A stretch of DNA of 64,000 nt from Isoetes taiwanensis (Eukaryota > Streptophyta > Lycopodiopsida > Isoetales > Isoetaceae): NCBI GenBank assembly GCA_021234155.1, contig JAJEKV010000050.1, forward strand, positions 4,576,550 to 4,640,549, read 5' to 3'. A program made the position numbers and the translations under genes. Below the pieces are notes generated by a model. That model was not told where the DNA came from, made no database searches, and saw nothing but the letters and a program-made list of their open reading frames with translations. Positions 11,384 through 21,649 of the stretch are shown here, piece after piece. The first letter of the stretch is position 1, and every line of letters starts with the position of its first letter.

Positions 11384-11433
11384 GGTCTCGACTTAGCCTC
11401 GTTCCAATACTAATGTTTAGTTTTACACGACCG
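11384..11433. repeat. Roughly 50-nt leader motif, copy 4 (degenerate)
   Basis: Contains ggtctcgacttagcctcg, then ttccaatactaatgttt and acgaccgaaag, in the same order as copies 1 and 2 but with more differences. About 100 bases upstream of the ORF A TATA box on the minus strand. Confidence 0.5.
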
Positions 11434-11565
11434 AAAGCGGGAGATCTCATACATTTCTAGGGTTTTTAGGTAATTAAAACATGCTATTCTAACTAATTCC
11501 TATCTTAGAATTAGCCTTACCACATTATTTATCTCAAATTCATCATGTTTTGGTGTTCTTGGCTC

Positions 11566-11618
11566 GATGTCTCATAGCTTTGCGCCTCGCTTCAAAACAA
11601 AAAGTTAGTTTTATGACG
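11566..11618. repeat. Roughly 50-nt leader motif, copy 3 (partly inverted)
   Basis: Contains gcgcctcgcttca and then aaaacaaaaagttag, the reverse complement of the T-rich part of copies 1 and 2 (ctaactttttgtttt). It ends in gacggggg. It lies in the leader upstream of the TATA box of ORF A. Confidence 0.6.
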
Positions 11619-11821
11619 GGGGCGAAATGGAGACCACCTCACTGGAAAATTTTGGCTCGTTCTTTTTAATCTTGTTAAATTCCAATTCACTTAATTGTTA
11701 GTAGCTTAGCATAACTACAAAGGTGAGAAAAATTTTTCCCACTTTTAGGGCTTGAGGATCCTATCAAGTTAGTACTCTTGGGAACATGGTCGGTGCTTTG
11801 CTCTTGGTCTCCAAGAACATT

Positions 11822-11834
11822 GCTCTCGATACCA
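11822..11834 (-). other. Primer-binding site of E1 (initiator-Met tRNA type)
   Basis: The minus strand reads TGGTATCGAGAGC two bases after the 5' LTR. The usual plant initiator-Met PBS is TGGTATCAGAGC; here one base is inserted, which may be error or decay. E2 has the unmodified form. Confidence 0.8.
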
Positions 11835-11836
11835 GC

Positions 11837-13395
11837 TGTGGACGTCCCCTACTCGTTATACGGTGCACTCCACCAGGTATACAAATGTGAGTTCTTCCCC
11901 CACACCAGCTCCATACGTCTGGGGCCCTCCACATATCAGCGCAGCAGAAACGAGGTCTCGATTGGGGAGAGTGAAGGTGTCATTCTACCCCGTCTCCCTC
12001 GGGGCCTACCTAGCTGCTTGAGGCGTAAACATACATGTCAGTAGCACATACATCAACATCCTGTGACCATCTCGAAGGATGGTCCCCTCATATCTGCATA
12101 GACAAAGATCAGCACATCACATAGGGGATCCTACCCAAGGCTCAGACTCAATGGATGACTGACGGCTTGGGTCTCCAGAGTTCGTTGCAGACAGAATTCA
12201 TGGCAATGGATTTGGCTGGCATAAGAACATGGCATAGGGTTGTCCACTCCATCCGCCCCTCCCTATGCACACTGCGGAGTAGGCTGAAAAGTGTTGGGAC
12301 CCGGTATGAGTCATGGGATGCATAGCCAAGGGGCTATTCTGGGTCTCATCCTCCCAGGTTCCGATGGGGCGGTAGGGATCCTCCCTCAGGAGATCGCATG
12401 CTAACTCAAGGTGACTAGAGGGCCACCGCCCGTGATTGACCGTGAACCACCGGAAAGTGTACACCACTTCACGGGTGTCGAGCCCATGCCTTACCCGCAC
12501 TTTCGGTGGTAAGCCATTAGACCTAGTCACAATGATCCCGGTAGGCTTTACACACCGGGGGATCGTTCAAGAGTCGGGGACATGAACCTCCTTTTAGCCG
12601 GTCGGCCCCTTCACCCACACAACGGTGTGGCTCTTGTACACGCAGGCGAATCTACAATTGTGCTAGAGAGGCTACTCTAGGAGCATCAACTACAAGCTTT
12701 AGGGCCTCTACCCCCTTCCCAATACAAGGAGTTCACAGAAATACATCATCCAAATATATCACGAAAAGAACTAAAGAACTAGATCCAATCATAGAGTTAG
12801 GTTCTTTGGTTAGTGTCCGAGATCTAAGATCTAGATAACTACTATGGGCAATTTAATAGTCTAAACCTACTGATTCTATGACTAGAAGGCGGTTTAAGCT
12901 ATTAAATTGACCAAATACCTGATCCTTGAGTGGCTCCTCGACCGAAGTTCAACCATCTGTTGGCTGATCAATTCAGGAAACCGATGGCGCAATTGGCAGG
13001 CGTGCACGGGAGGCGGTTTTTGGCTCTCAGGGCAGCCAAAACTGAGCTCTAAAACCCTAAGGACGAAAAACTAGCAAGCTAGGGTTTTCCTACCCTAAAT
13101 AGACATGGGGTTTAGGCTAGGGTTTCCAATTACCCAATTTGGCATGTGGGATAATTGGAAAGGCCCCACTTGCCTTTAGTGGCTAGGTGGCAAAATATGC
13201 CAACATGGAAAGGTGTGCCCTCATTAATGTGCACATGTGCACATTAATAATATATGAACACTCCTAGCAAGTTGCCCCTAGGGCTACTTACTGGGCTATC
13301 CGTTGGCATTACCGCGTCAATCGGGTGGCGTGTCTGGCGTGGCGTGGCGATTACAATGTACGTCCGGAGCGTATCTCGTCTTTGGGAACGTCACA
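11837..13395 (-). repeat. 5' LTR of E1
   Basis: Direct repeat of 277-1821, starting TGTGGACGTC and ending GAACGTCACA. It is followed on the left (minus-strand downstream) by the primer-binding site. The LTR drives minus-strand transcription toward lower coordinates. Confidence 0.93.
13223..13248. repeat. 26-bp perfect palindrome in the E1 5' LTR (U3)
   Basis: Same 26 bases as 1657-1682, unchanged although the surrounding LTR copies have many differences. Candidate binding site for a dimeric transcription factor (inference). Confidence 0.85.
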
Positions 13396-13400
13396 TTGAT
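13396..13400. repeat. Right target-site duplication of E1 (ttgat)
   Basis: Perfect match to 272-276. The interrupted E3 3' ORF resumes immediately to the right. Confidence 0.9.
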
Positions 13401-14760
13401 CTGGAGGAGCGCGTGAGTTGACCGCCGGGCCAAGCTGATCTTCCTTCCAACGCCGACTGACTCGGCGATGCGCTCTGTAAAGGTCGTGGACACGAGTGGT
13501 GTAATTCTCGAAAAAGCTCGCGGTATGCTGTCGATTCGCTGGCGATAGCTTTCTCTTGTTCACCAAGGAGGGTATCCTTGGCTTTGAGTTGTGCCAGAAG
13601 ATCTTCAAGGGTCTTCTGGAGATCAGCCTGTTGATCAGCCAACAGGCTATATTGATCTGTGGCAGCCTGGAGAGATGCACGAGTGCATGCGAGCCTCGTG
13701 CTTTTTGCAGTTGATCTTCCAGGGATTGGATTCTCGCAGTTGCAGCCTGAAAATCCCTGTGAGCAGCTTCTGATGCCTCCATGTAAGCTTGAACTCCATT
13801 CATGAAAGCTTCATTGGAGTCTTGTAACTTGAGGACAACTGCTTGAACATCTTGTTGATATTGATAAAGGGCCTGCCTGGTAGGATGAGGTGCAGGGCCC
13901 TGCTATTGGTGAGTCTGTGACGCCTGAGAGTGTGGCCGAGAGTGACGGGAGATAGACTCTGTGGAAGAAGAAAGAGTAATGCGGGAGGTTTCTTTGTGCT
14001 GAGAAAGATGAGGAGACTGAGGATGTTTTGAAGGTTCTCCCTGAGGGTTTTTGGGAAGAGTATGGTATGACTGAGTGGAGGATTTGGAAGGAGTGGGGGA
14101 AGGACAGCAATGACGGATCAGGGCTTGCAAATGGGCACCCACAGAGGTTTCGAAGCCTGAAGAAGGGTTTGCCCTGACGCGATCGATCTCATGAAGGAGT
14201 CGGAGTAACAGGATTTGGTTCCAGTCCAGATCATGAGTGGAATTGATGGCCATAATGACAACATTGTAGAATGGTTTATTGATGTGGGTATTCTTGATGG
14301 AATACCCACAGAATTTCCGCCATAAAAACTTGACAAAAGAATCATGGGGTTTTGCTATGTTGGAAAGCCGATGGACAGTGGCTTGATAAGGAAGTGCACC
14401 ATACTCAGTGACATCCTGATCATTTATGGCAGTGCAAGACAAGCAAGGTCTACGAAGGGGGATTTTAAATACCTCAGAAAGGAGCCCCGTGGTAAGCGAA
14501 ATTTTTGTCCCGTCAACTGTGGTCTCATAGCCATCTGTGGTGTTAACCATGTGAGCCACAAACTGTCGGAGTTGCTCTGGATTAGGCGCAGGAAGTTCCG
14601 TGGTCGACATGCAATACAGCCCATGGCGTTCAGCAACCTCTCGACTTTGGCCGGTTAGGGCTTCTCTGAAAGTTGATGCAGTGAAATTTGTCGACTCGAA
14701 AAGAGCCGGATCTCTTGGAGCGGATGTTTGAAGCTGAGGAAATCTTTGTGTAGTGGCCAT
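13396..14760 (-). pseudogene. Extra 3' ORF of E3: globular N-terminus plus coiled coil, interrupted by E1
   Basis: The minus-strand ORF from the ATG at 14,760 is open for 285 codons. It starts MATTQRFPQLQTSAPRD and contains FREALTGQSREVAERHGL, then LRQFVAHMVNTTDGY and TKISLTTGLLSEVFKIPL. It ends in a Ser/His/Gln-rich low-complexity tail. It resembles the N-terminal fold of plant-element accessory ORFs sometimes called 'putative plant transposon protein' (family from memory, tentative). After frame changes near 13,880 and 13,680 the reading continues as a coiled coil (EASEAAHRDFQAATARIQSL, then QQADLQKTLEDLLAQLKAKD). E1 is inserted at 13,396 and the distal part lies at 276-1. Located after integrase, where Athila/Tat-type elements carry env-like or accessory ORFs. 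Confidence 0.6.
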
Positions 14761-15263
14761 TGGGAAGTGCTTCGGAACGGATTTGTGAAGAACGGTGCTT
14801 GAGAGGCCGGAGGACGAAGAGTGGAAGGCAAAGGCAAAGACAGACGAAAAGGTTTTAGGACGCGCAAGTGTTGGCGAAGGGGCATGATGAAGATGAAACA
14901 GCAGCCGTGGATGTTGCCAGGTGGCGGTAGATCCAAGGGAGACGATTGAGATGCAAAAATTTGGCTAAGTCCCCAAACAGTTGAGGGAAAAGCGATGAAC
15001 GGTGGAGATGAGTCGTGAAATGACAAGGTGATGTGACAGGTGGCAAAGGTACCCATATTTATGACTGGCGGGCGAGAAAGGAAGGAATGTCATTTAATGC
15101 CGGCAACTCGAGGCGGGATATCATAAAAAGGAAATATCAGAAGGTACCATGGCTAGATATGCGGCGTGAGAAAGGATGCTGGAATTAGAAAGAGCTTTGC
15201 ATTGCCAACATGTCGGCGAATTTTCTGATTGGTCCACGTCGGCCTGGATCCCATCGGTTTGGC

Positions 15264-15270
15264 TATATAA
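15264..15270 (+). promoter_or_regulatory. TATA box of the antisense gene in E3
   Basis: The plus strand reads GGCTATATAAGACG. A start site 25-35 bases downstream would lie at about 15,295-15,300, directly before the first in-frame ATG codons (15,301, 15,310 and 15,316). Confidence 0.5.
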
Positions 15271-15300
15271 GACGAGCAGTGGGTGAAGCTGAGACACCCG

Positions 15301-15585
15301 ATGGCGAACATGAGCATGGCAGCTGCTGGACTGAATGAAGACTACACAATGCCCACCAATTGTCAAGAGTGGATTACCTGTAAGATGAATTGTCTGGACC
15401 TGTGGAAATGCCACAACCATGGCATTCCAATGGACGGCTGGTGCCGTGGATGGTTGAGCATCCCGACCCTCGGACCAACGCCATGGAGGTGGTGGTGCAT
15501 TTGCGCTGGGATCCGGAGCAGAACTACTACCACATCCTCCGCATCACCTCTGCTCCCAACCCGGAGTAGAGGGTTTAAAAATTAG
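15301..15585 (+). pseudogene. Small antisense ORF inside E3 (about 90 aa), uncharacterised
   Basis: Plus strand, opposite to the E3 genes. The ATG at 15,316 has the best context (agcATGGc) given the TATA box at 15,264. The N-terminal half is Cys/Trp-containing: NCQEWITCKMNCLDLWKC then HNHGIPMD. Near 15,440 a one-base frame change yields a more protein-like second half (VEHPDPRTNAMEVVVHLRWD, then PEQNYYHILRITS) ending at a stop at 15,567-15,569. The unshifted frame ends at 15,583-15,585. I know no family match. Antisense extra ORFs between integrase and the 3' LTR have been described in Tat-type plant elements (from memory), which would fit. Confidence 0.4.
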
Positions 15586-15595
15586 GATTTGGTAG

Positions 15596-15670
15596 ATAGG
15601 GCACTAGCCCGTTTTTGTAAATAGGGCTCTGCCCATAGCGAAAATAGATGGGCTCTGCCCTCATTTTGTA
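15596..15670 (+). other. Three short GGGC/GCCC hairpins downstream of the antisense ORF
   Basis: The sequence holds gggcactagccc, then gggctctgccc twice, within about 65 bases, each a small inverted repeat separated by A/T-rich spacers. Possibly a 3'-end or processing signal of the antisense transcript (inference). Confidence 0.4.
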
Positions 15671-15768
15671 AAAATTTTCACCTCTATAACATAAATATGC
15701 GGCTTTTTAGTCACTATCTGTTGTGTCTGTGTCTGGAACTGCCTCTGGTATATGACTGTCGATTTCTG

Positions 15769-16900
15769 CTATATGAAATGGTTTGAGGCGAAAGCCATTA
15801 ACCAATGTAGGTAATGCTTGAAAACGCTGGGTTGAACCACTTGAACAATTTGATAAGGACCAAGCCATCTGAATTTTAACTTGCCTGGAAAATTCTTGTA
15901 ACGGGAATCATACAACAAAACTAAATCACCTTCTTGAAAAGTTTTTGTTCTCAAATGTTTGTCATGTAAGGTTTTTTGCAACTGTTGTCCATGCAGAACC
16001 CGAATATATGCATCTCGCCTGATTTCATCCAACTGTTCAAGTTGGTAAACTCGTTCTTGAAGAGCTGCAGTGGATTATGAGTGATATCAAGGTGGAACCG
16101 AAGTGTTGGAAGAACATACTCAAAAGGCATCAATGCTTCTTGACCATAAACCAACTTGAAACCAGTAGCAACCTTGAAACAACAATTGTAAGCCCAAAGA
16201 ACAGTAGGTAGCTTGGTTTGCCAGTCTGTGCGTGAAGCATCACAAATTTTCTTGAGAATAGTGACGAGAGTCTTGTTGGTGCTTTCAGCCAAACCATTCC
16301 CTTGAGGATAGTAAGGTGTGCTTTTGCGATGATGTATCAGCAGATAATCCGTCAGCTCCTTGATAGTATGATTGACAAAGTAGACACCTCGATCACTGAC
16401 CAACTCCGTGGGACAGCCAAAATGCGTGATGATGTGCGTATAGATGACCTTGGCTGTGCTTGCTGCAGTGTTGTCTGGAAGTGCGCAAGCTTCCGCCTAT
16501 TTGGTAGCATAGTCAGTGAGAAACGGAGGAATGTAGCTGCACGGGTGTGCCACGTAGGGAGGGTCATTTGGGTCCCACAAAATCCATTCCCTATTTGCTG
16601 AAGGGAAGTGGGCGTGGCGACGGGCGCCAATGGAAGAGCCGCCACGGGCGTGGGCGCCCCCACGCCGACATACATCACACGCGGCGGGGGTGGGCGTGAG
16701 CGCCTTTGAAAAGCGTGGGCCGAATAACCCGGGCGAGAAGAATCTTTGCGTCGCGTGGTGTCACCATGAAAATGACCACCACCCAGCCCTTCATGTGCTT
16801 CTCGGACAATATCAGGTACCTCATGAGGAAGAACACAAAATAGTCGAAGAACCGTATCCTTGCCGCGTTTGTAAAGATGGCCCGCAACCATGGTGTAGTC
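15769..16900 (-). pseudogene. Integrase of E3
   Basis: Minus strand. A zinc-finger-like H2C2 start reads VLPHEVPDIVREAHEGLGGG (about 16,840-16,780) with a His..His pattern. The core keeps MVSDRGVYFVNHTIKELTDY (second catalytic Asp) at 16,403-16,345 and STPYYPQGNGLAESTNKTLV (catalytic Glu) at about 16,320-16,260. The C-terminal part contains LRTKTFQEGDLVLLYDSRYK and KFRWLGPYQIVQVV. Frameshifts occur near 16,450 and 16,030. No chromodomain follows, unlike E1. Confidence 0.85.
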
Positions 16901-16938
16901 CACCGGACCTCGCGGAGAAATTGACAAAGTGATCGGAT

Positions 16939-18600
16939 TTAAGCTTTTTCCGAGAGAGCGCATGATTCTCGATGGAAGAGCACCGTAAGGAGATACTGCC
17001 GAAAAAGTTGTGGAACTAATGTGGCGCGGGCCGTGACCGTAAAGAGTTGAGCGCCGTGAAAGCATCGAAACTCCCCGTGGAGGATCATCCGCGGTGGATG
17101 CGGAAAGATAATCCGGCACGACATGAGATTTTTGCGCCTTTTATGAACAATTTCAAAGGTGTGAATTCTTTGGGAAGAAGGACCCAACGAGCAATTACGC
17201 CCGTAATGGATTTGTTGATCGATAAAGAAGTGCTTGGTGGTCAACAAAGAACTTGATCTTACTGCCTAAGAGATAGTGACGGAAGCGTTGGACACAAAAA
17301 ATTAAACCCAAAGCCTCTCGCCCGGCGGGCGTAGTAGTTGCGCCGCCAGGATTGAGTTTTCTGGCGGCATATCGGGTTTGGTTTGTCGAAGCAGCGCATC
17401 ATATTCTTGAGAAAGAAACAACTCCAATAGCAAACATCGAGACATCAACATGTACATGAAAGGGCTTGTCCCATTGAGGAGGAACAAGCACCGGCCCGAG
17501 TAAGCAAAAGCTTCAACTGTTGGAAAGCAAAGATCCTACAGGAAGTCCAAGCCCAGGTGGATTCATCACCCGTGAGTTTATGGATGGGATCTGCAATGGC
17601 TGCGAGTCCAGGAATGAAGGTGGAGTAATAATTTACCTTACCCAGGAAAGAGTGTGTCTCCTTGATATTGGCTGGTGCTTGAGCTTTAAGCACACAACTG
17701 ATTTTGGCAGGATCTGTGGTGATACCTGCTTTACTGACGACATGTCCTAACAGAACACCGAGGTGACGCAGAAGGTGCATTTCTCGGATTGAGACTAATG
17801 CGGGACTCATCACATTTGAAAAAGACGAAGTTCCAATTTATCCAAATGGTCATCCATGGACCCAGAGGCGAGAAGTCATCTTGAAAAAAATTTGGAGGAA
17901 GGGATTTTTCTTCATAAAATCATGAAAAACCGAGAGCATGATGCGTTGAAACGTTGAGGGGAGAGTTTGATAACCCAAAAGGAACCACCTTGTAGGTAAA
18001 AGTGACTTTACGGGGGTGGTGAAAGTAGTCTTGAGTTGATCCAATTCTTTGATTGAGATTTGATTGTAGCCGAAAAACCATCCATGAAGGAGTACATCTC
18101 ATGTCCAAATGAACCTCTTCGAACCTGGTCTATGAAGGGAAGTGGGAAGTGATCACGCCCGTGGCCCTGATTGAGTTTACGGTAGTCCACGCAAACGCGG
18201 ATCTTACCATTGTTTTTGAGAGCAATGACGATGGGGGCTCACCCATTCGTAATGTTTGACCTCATAGATCAAAACCCGGCAAGAAGAAGTTTGTCAATTT
18301 ACGCCTTGACGCTGTCCACGGTAATTTGGGTTGAGCCTGTGATCGCTGCGTTGCTATACAGACGTGCATCTGATTTGGTAGGAATTGTGAGTTCCCCAAG
18401 TTTTTGTTGATCCCCCAGAAGATCTCGTAGCTCGGGCAAAAATGTGCTTGAATTTTTGAAGCAGTGCGGATGGCCCGCTTCGCGATAGGGGGTCGGGAGA
18501 TTTGCAGCAAGCATGGTGGCTTATTGTTGCCAACATCCACGATCTCCACTTGAGTCCGGAATATGTGGGATAACTTCCGTGTCTTGAACAACATGAGGGG
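16939..18600 (-). pseudogene. Reverse transcriptase and RNase H of E3
   Basis: Minus-strand RT pieces in order: MDYRKLNQGHGRDHFPLPFI (18,190-18,130), MYSFMDGF (about 18,095-18,070), VVPFGLSNSP (about 17,985-17,955), a damaged catalytic box FFQDDFS (about 17,895-17,870), then LGHVVSKAGITTDPAKI (17,760-17,690) and FLGKVNYYSTFIPGLAAIAD (17,655-17,595). RNase H follows to about 16,940. The xDD aspartates are readable, but the frame is broken at several points. Confidence 0.8.
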
Positions 18601-18796
18601 AGGTTGAAAAAGGATGGATGAGTGGCACTCTGCGTGGTGAAGAAGAGTGGTTCTGAGGCGCCATCAAGCAATGGTTGCTTCGGGCGTGGACATCAAGCGC
18701 GGTGCGGAGGAAGTGTCCGAAAAGTGATCAACACGTTGGATGCGATTGCAAGGAGCGGGTAGGGGTCAAGCAAAGCAGGCTGACTACGGGTCCCGA

Positions 18797-19640
18797 TCAA
18801 GAGTCATCTCCCCAAGGATCAGCATATTTCGTGGTAGGATGACAGAGACGGGACTTCAGGAGGAGCCCCGAACTTGATAAATGTTCAGCGGCTTCCTCAG
18901 AATCGGTGTCGTCCTGAGAGAGAAGGTTCAAAGATGGTCGAACCGAAATGATCTTTCCGGTTTCCAAGTCCATAGTGGCATTGAGATGACCATCCGTGAT
19001 GACTAATCGATCCTTGGCCCAAGAATGGATACTCTTGGCTCGACGGAGAAAAAGGTCCGCCGACCAACATTTCATAATCACCGGATCCTCTCCGCTTTCC
19101 AAACACCAAATTTCAAGGGAATCGAGATCGCCTATGTTGATGTGAAGAAGAGGCGTGGCCTTTGAGGTAAAGTGATATGGCCATTAGCCAATTTGATGTC
19201 ATATGGGGCATGATAGAGTTGTTTGATGCCCATTTGCTTTCTGGAGTTTATCCATGATGAGATTTACAAAGACTACCCCGGCCAATTTGAACATGATTGA
19301 CTTGTTGATTGCCCACCGTGGCATGTAAAGTGGGTGTGGAGGTAGCGACTGCCCCAACTAAAACTGTAGGAAGGGGTAACTGGTCCTTGAGAGCCGGACA
19401 CAGTTTCAATATAGTTGCCAAACTTAAAGGAATTTTGATTTTTGCAAGCTCCTCTTGGAGTTCCGGGGGCACATGAGAAAAGGAATCACTGGATCCAATG
19501 GAGCCGAGTCGTGGTAATGAAGCAAAGAACTTCTTTGAGAAGTTCCACCTCTGCGGCAATATTCTGGATATGTCCGAGAGCGTGGAGGTTGAGATGTGGA
19601 AGGTGTATCTTGACGTTGAGCTCGGTGGTGGCATGAATAT
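18797..19640 (-). pseudogene. Protease region of E3
   Basis: The minus-strand reading SFSHVPPELQEELAKIKIPL followed by SLATILKLCPALKDQL (about 19,490-19,385) matches the linker that precedes the retropepsin in Tat/Athila-type polyproteins, as I know them. Downstream readings KDRLVITDGHLNATMDLETG (about 19,025-18,965) would cover the protease itself. The catalytic DTG is not clearly visible because of frame breaks. Confidence 0.45.
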
Positions 19641-20149
19641 TAGCCAACGCGGCGGCCTTCTCGCAGCCTTGCATGAGGTTCGTGGATGCTTTGTCGGACT
19701 TTAGGCATGATATGAGGCATGAGTTTCTCCAAGTCGGGCAAAGTGAACCTTTTTTTCCTCTTCATGAGGGATCGTGGTCGACCGCAAAAGTAGGTTGCGC
19801 GCCATGAGGGAAGAATGGTGAAGGGCGTGACGACTCGTCCGGGCGGAAACCAAACCGACCCAATTTGACTACCGTGACGGGAGGATTAAGAGCCCCAAAA
19901 ATTTCTTCCCGTGCTTGTTGATCCATCCGAGGTTGATTGGCGAGTGAGCTGGTTGATATCTTGATTGCCGAGGCACGCGTGGTGGCTTCCAAGGCGAACG
20001 GACGAGGGCCTTGTTTGCCATTTGCAATCCAAAGTTGATGCCGTGAGGCTGACGGATGTGGTCCGATTTGTGCCCGGAAGTTGAACTTGAACTTGAGGAA
20101 GTTGAGGACATGCCGTGGTGGTATGACCCGGACCCAGCACTCGCCCCCC

Positions 20150-21538
20150 TTTTGATCCTTCTAAAGCTCAGTGTTATCACTGTCAAGAATGGGATATTGT
20201 TGAATCGGTTGAGCCTGCATTTGTTGCGGCTGATATGATGATTGTTGCTGAGGTGTGGTTTGGACTTGATAAACCATCTTGTGTCCGAAAGGAGTAGGAT
20301 GAGGCGAAAGTGCACTCTTCCGTGGCATGATTACACATGTTGCGCCGCTTGCAATGAGGTGGGCCATTGGTGGAGTTGCACTCATTTGCCAAGTGGCCTT
20401 GATATTTGCAGAGATGGCACCAGATCTGACTGCGTTGCTGATTGGCGTGTTGAGGCTGAACAGCAGTCCAGGGAACCATGACCGGTGGAATGAATGGGAG
20501 CTCCTGAAGAGCCACGCCACGGGAGGAAACATTGACTGAGTGATCGACAAGGTCGATAGTCGCTCCAAAGTCTTCGGTAGCAGTATTCGGGCCATGAGTC
20601 GGATAGTCTGGAGGAAGTCCTCGAGAAACCAGACTTAACGGCTCTGGTTGGGTACTCCTTAAGTTTGTTGAGCAAAGATATGAAGACGATCCGCAAAATC
20701 CCGCGGCGGACTCCGTGGGGCTTTGTTGAAGGTCATTGAGTTGCTTGAGATGAAGTTGATCATCATCCGTGGTACCATAGTGAGAAAGAAAAGCGCTTTC
20801 ATTTTCGACCAATCTTGTTTCCAAAGGGCTTTTGTTGGACATGAGCCATTGATGAGGAGAGCCACACAAGTGGTGGAAAAGATGTGGAATTTTAGTTGAG
20901 GTTGAGCATGACCATTTAGGGCAGCCGAGCCTCAAACTCTTCCATGTGGGCACGAGCACTTTGGTCTAAAGGTTTGCCTTTTCGGTTGCCAAAGGTCGGA
21001 TAAGTCAACTTGAGGTTCCGGAAGGTAGAGGTTAAAGTGCTTGGTTGGACCCAACAAAGGTGTATAAGGAGCATATTGAGGCTGCGTGGGGGGTGGCAAT
21101 GTGCCTGAAGGTGGCAAAGTGCCGGAAAGATTTTGAAGATGTACAAAAGGAGGTTCCTTTGGTGGAGGTACTTGAGGTACATGGTCATTGGTTTTGAGAT
21201 CTGTAAGGTTGTAAACAGGAAGGGTTTGTTGAAAGGAAGGAGATGTAGGAAATGGGAAAACAGGGGGAGGGGCAAAAGAAACATGGGGATGGTTGTGAAG
21301 GCAGAGGTGTATGGCCCGAAGAATTATGGATGTAGGTATTCTCTGGGGTATGAAAGTAATGTTGAGAAGGCTGAGCCTGACATGGCTCCTGATAGTGATG
21401 AGGTGACTGAGGCTGTGAGCAATGTTTGTACGCTTGAGGAGGGGAACTGGGACGAGACAGGACACGAGGAGTAGGTGGCGCCGACTGAGCCCTAGAGCGA
21501 ATGTGGCCTCCCTCAATGTCATAAGCAGATCCATACAT
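20150..21538 (-). pseudogene. gag: gag of E3 with CCHC zinc knuckle
   Basis: The likely start is MYGSAYDIEGGHIRSRAQ at 21,538. A Pro/Ser/Gln/His-rich N-terminal region follows (PPTPRVLSRPSSPPQA), then capsid-like segments in shifting frames (KHFNLYLPEPQVDLSDLWQP, and SPPRDFADRLHIFAQQ at about 20,720-20,660). A zinc knuckle CHLCKYQGHLANEC (C-x2-C-x4-H-x4-C) is at 20,419-20,378, with more Cys/His residues after it. All four ligands of the knuckle are intact. It binds element RNA during particle assembly. Confidence 0.75.
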
Positions 21539-21649
21539 GTCGCAAACAACTTCCCGTCGTTGGTGGCGCTCCAAGCGAGACGCCGTCTGGGTAAGAAGCA
21601 AGGAAAATTTTAAGGGACCTATAATTTTATATAAGTATAATGAATTGGC

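Larger units (their letters stand above)
277..13395 (-). mobile_element. E1: 13.1-kb Ty3/gypsy chromovirus-type LTR retrotransposon, complete but frameshifted
   Basis: Two direct 1.55-kb LTRs bound the element (277-1821 and 11,837-13,395). They begin TGTG..ACGTC and end ACGTCACA, and a perfect 5-bp duplication (ttgat, 272-276 and 13,396-13,400) flanks them. On the minus strand the order is 5' LTR, initiator-Met-like primer-binding site, an extra ORF (11,172-10,171), gag, protease, RT, RNase H, integrase, chromodomain, polypurine tract and 3' LTR. The C-terminal chromodomain after integrase places it among chromoviruses (established family knowledge). At 13.1 kb it is clearly longer than I expect for a plant chromovirus. 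The extra length is the ORF ahead of gag, the long leader and inter-ORF regions, and the long LTRs. All ORFs contain stops or frameshifts, so it looks inactive as assembled. Confidence 0.93.
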
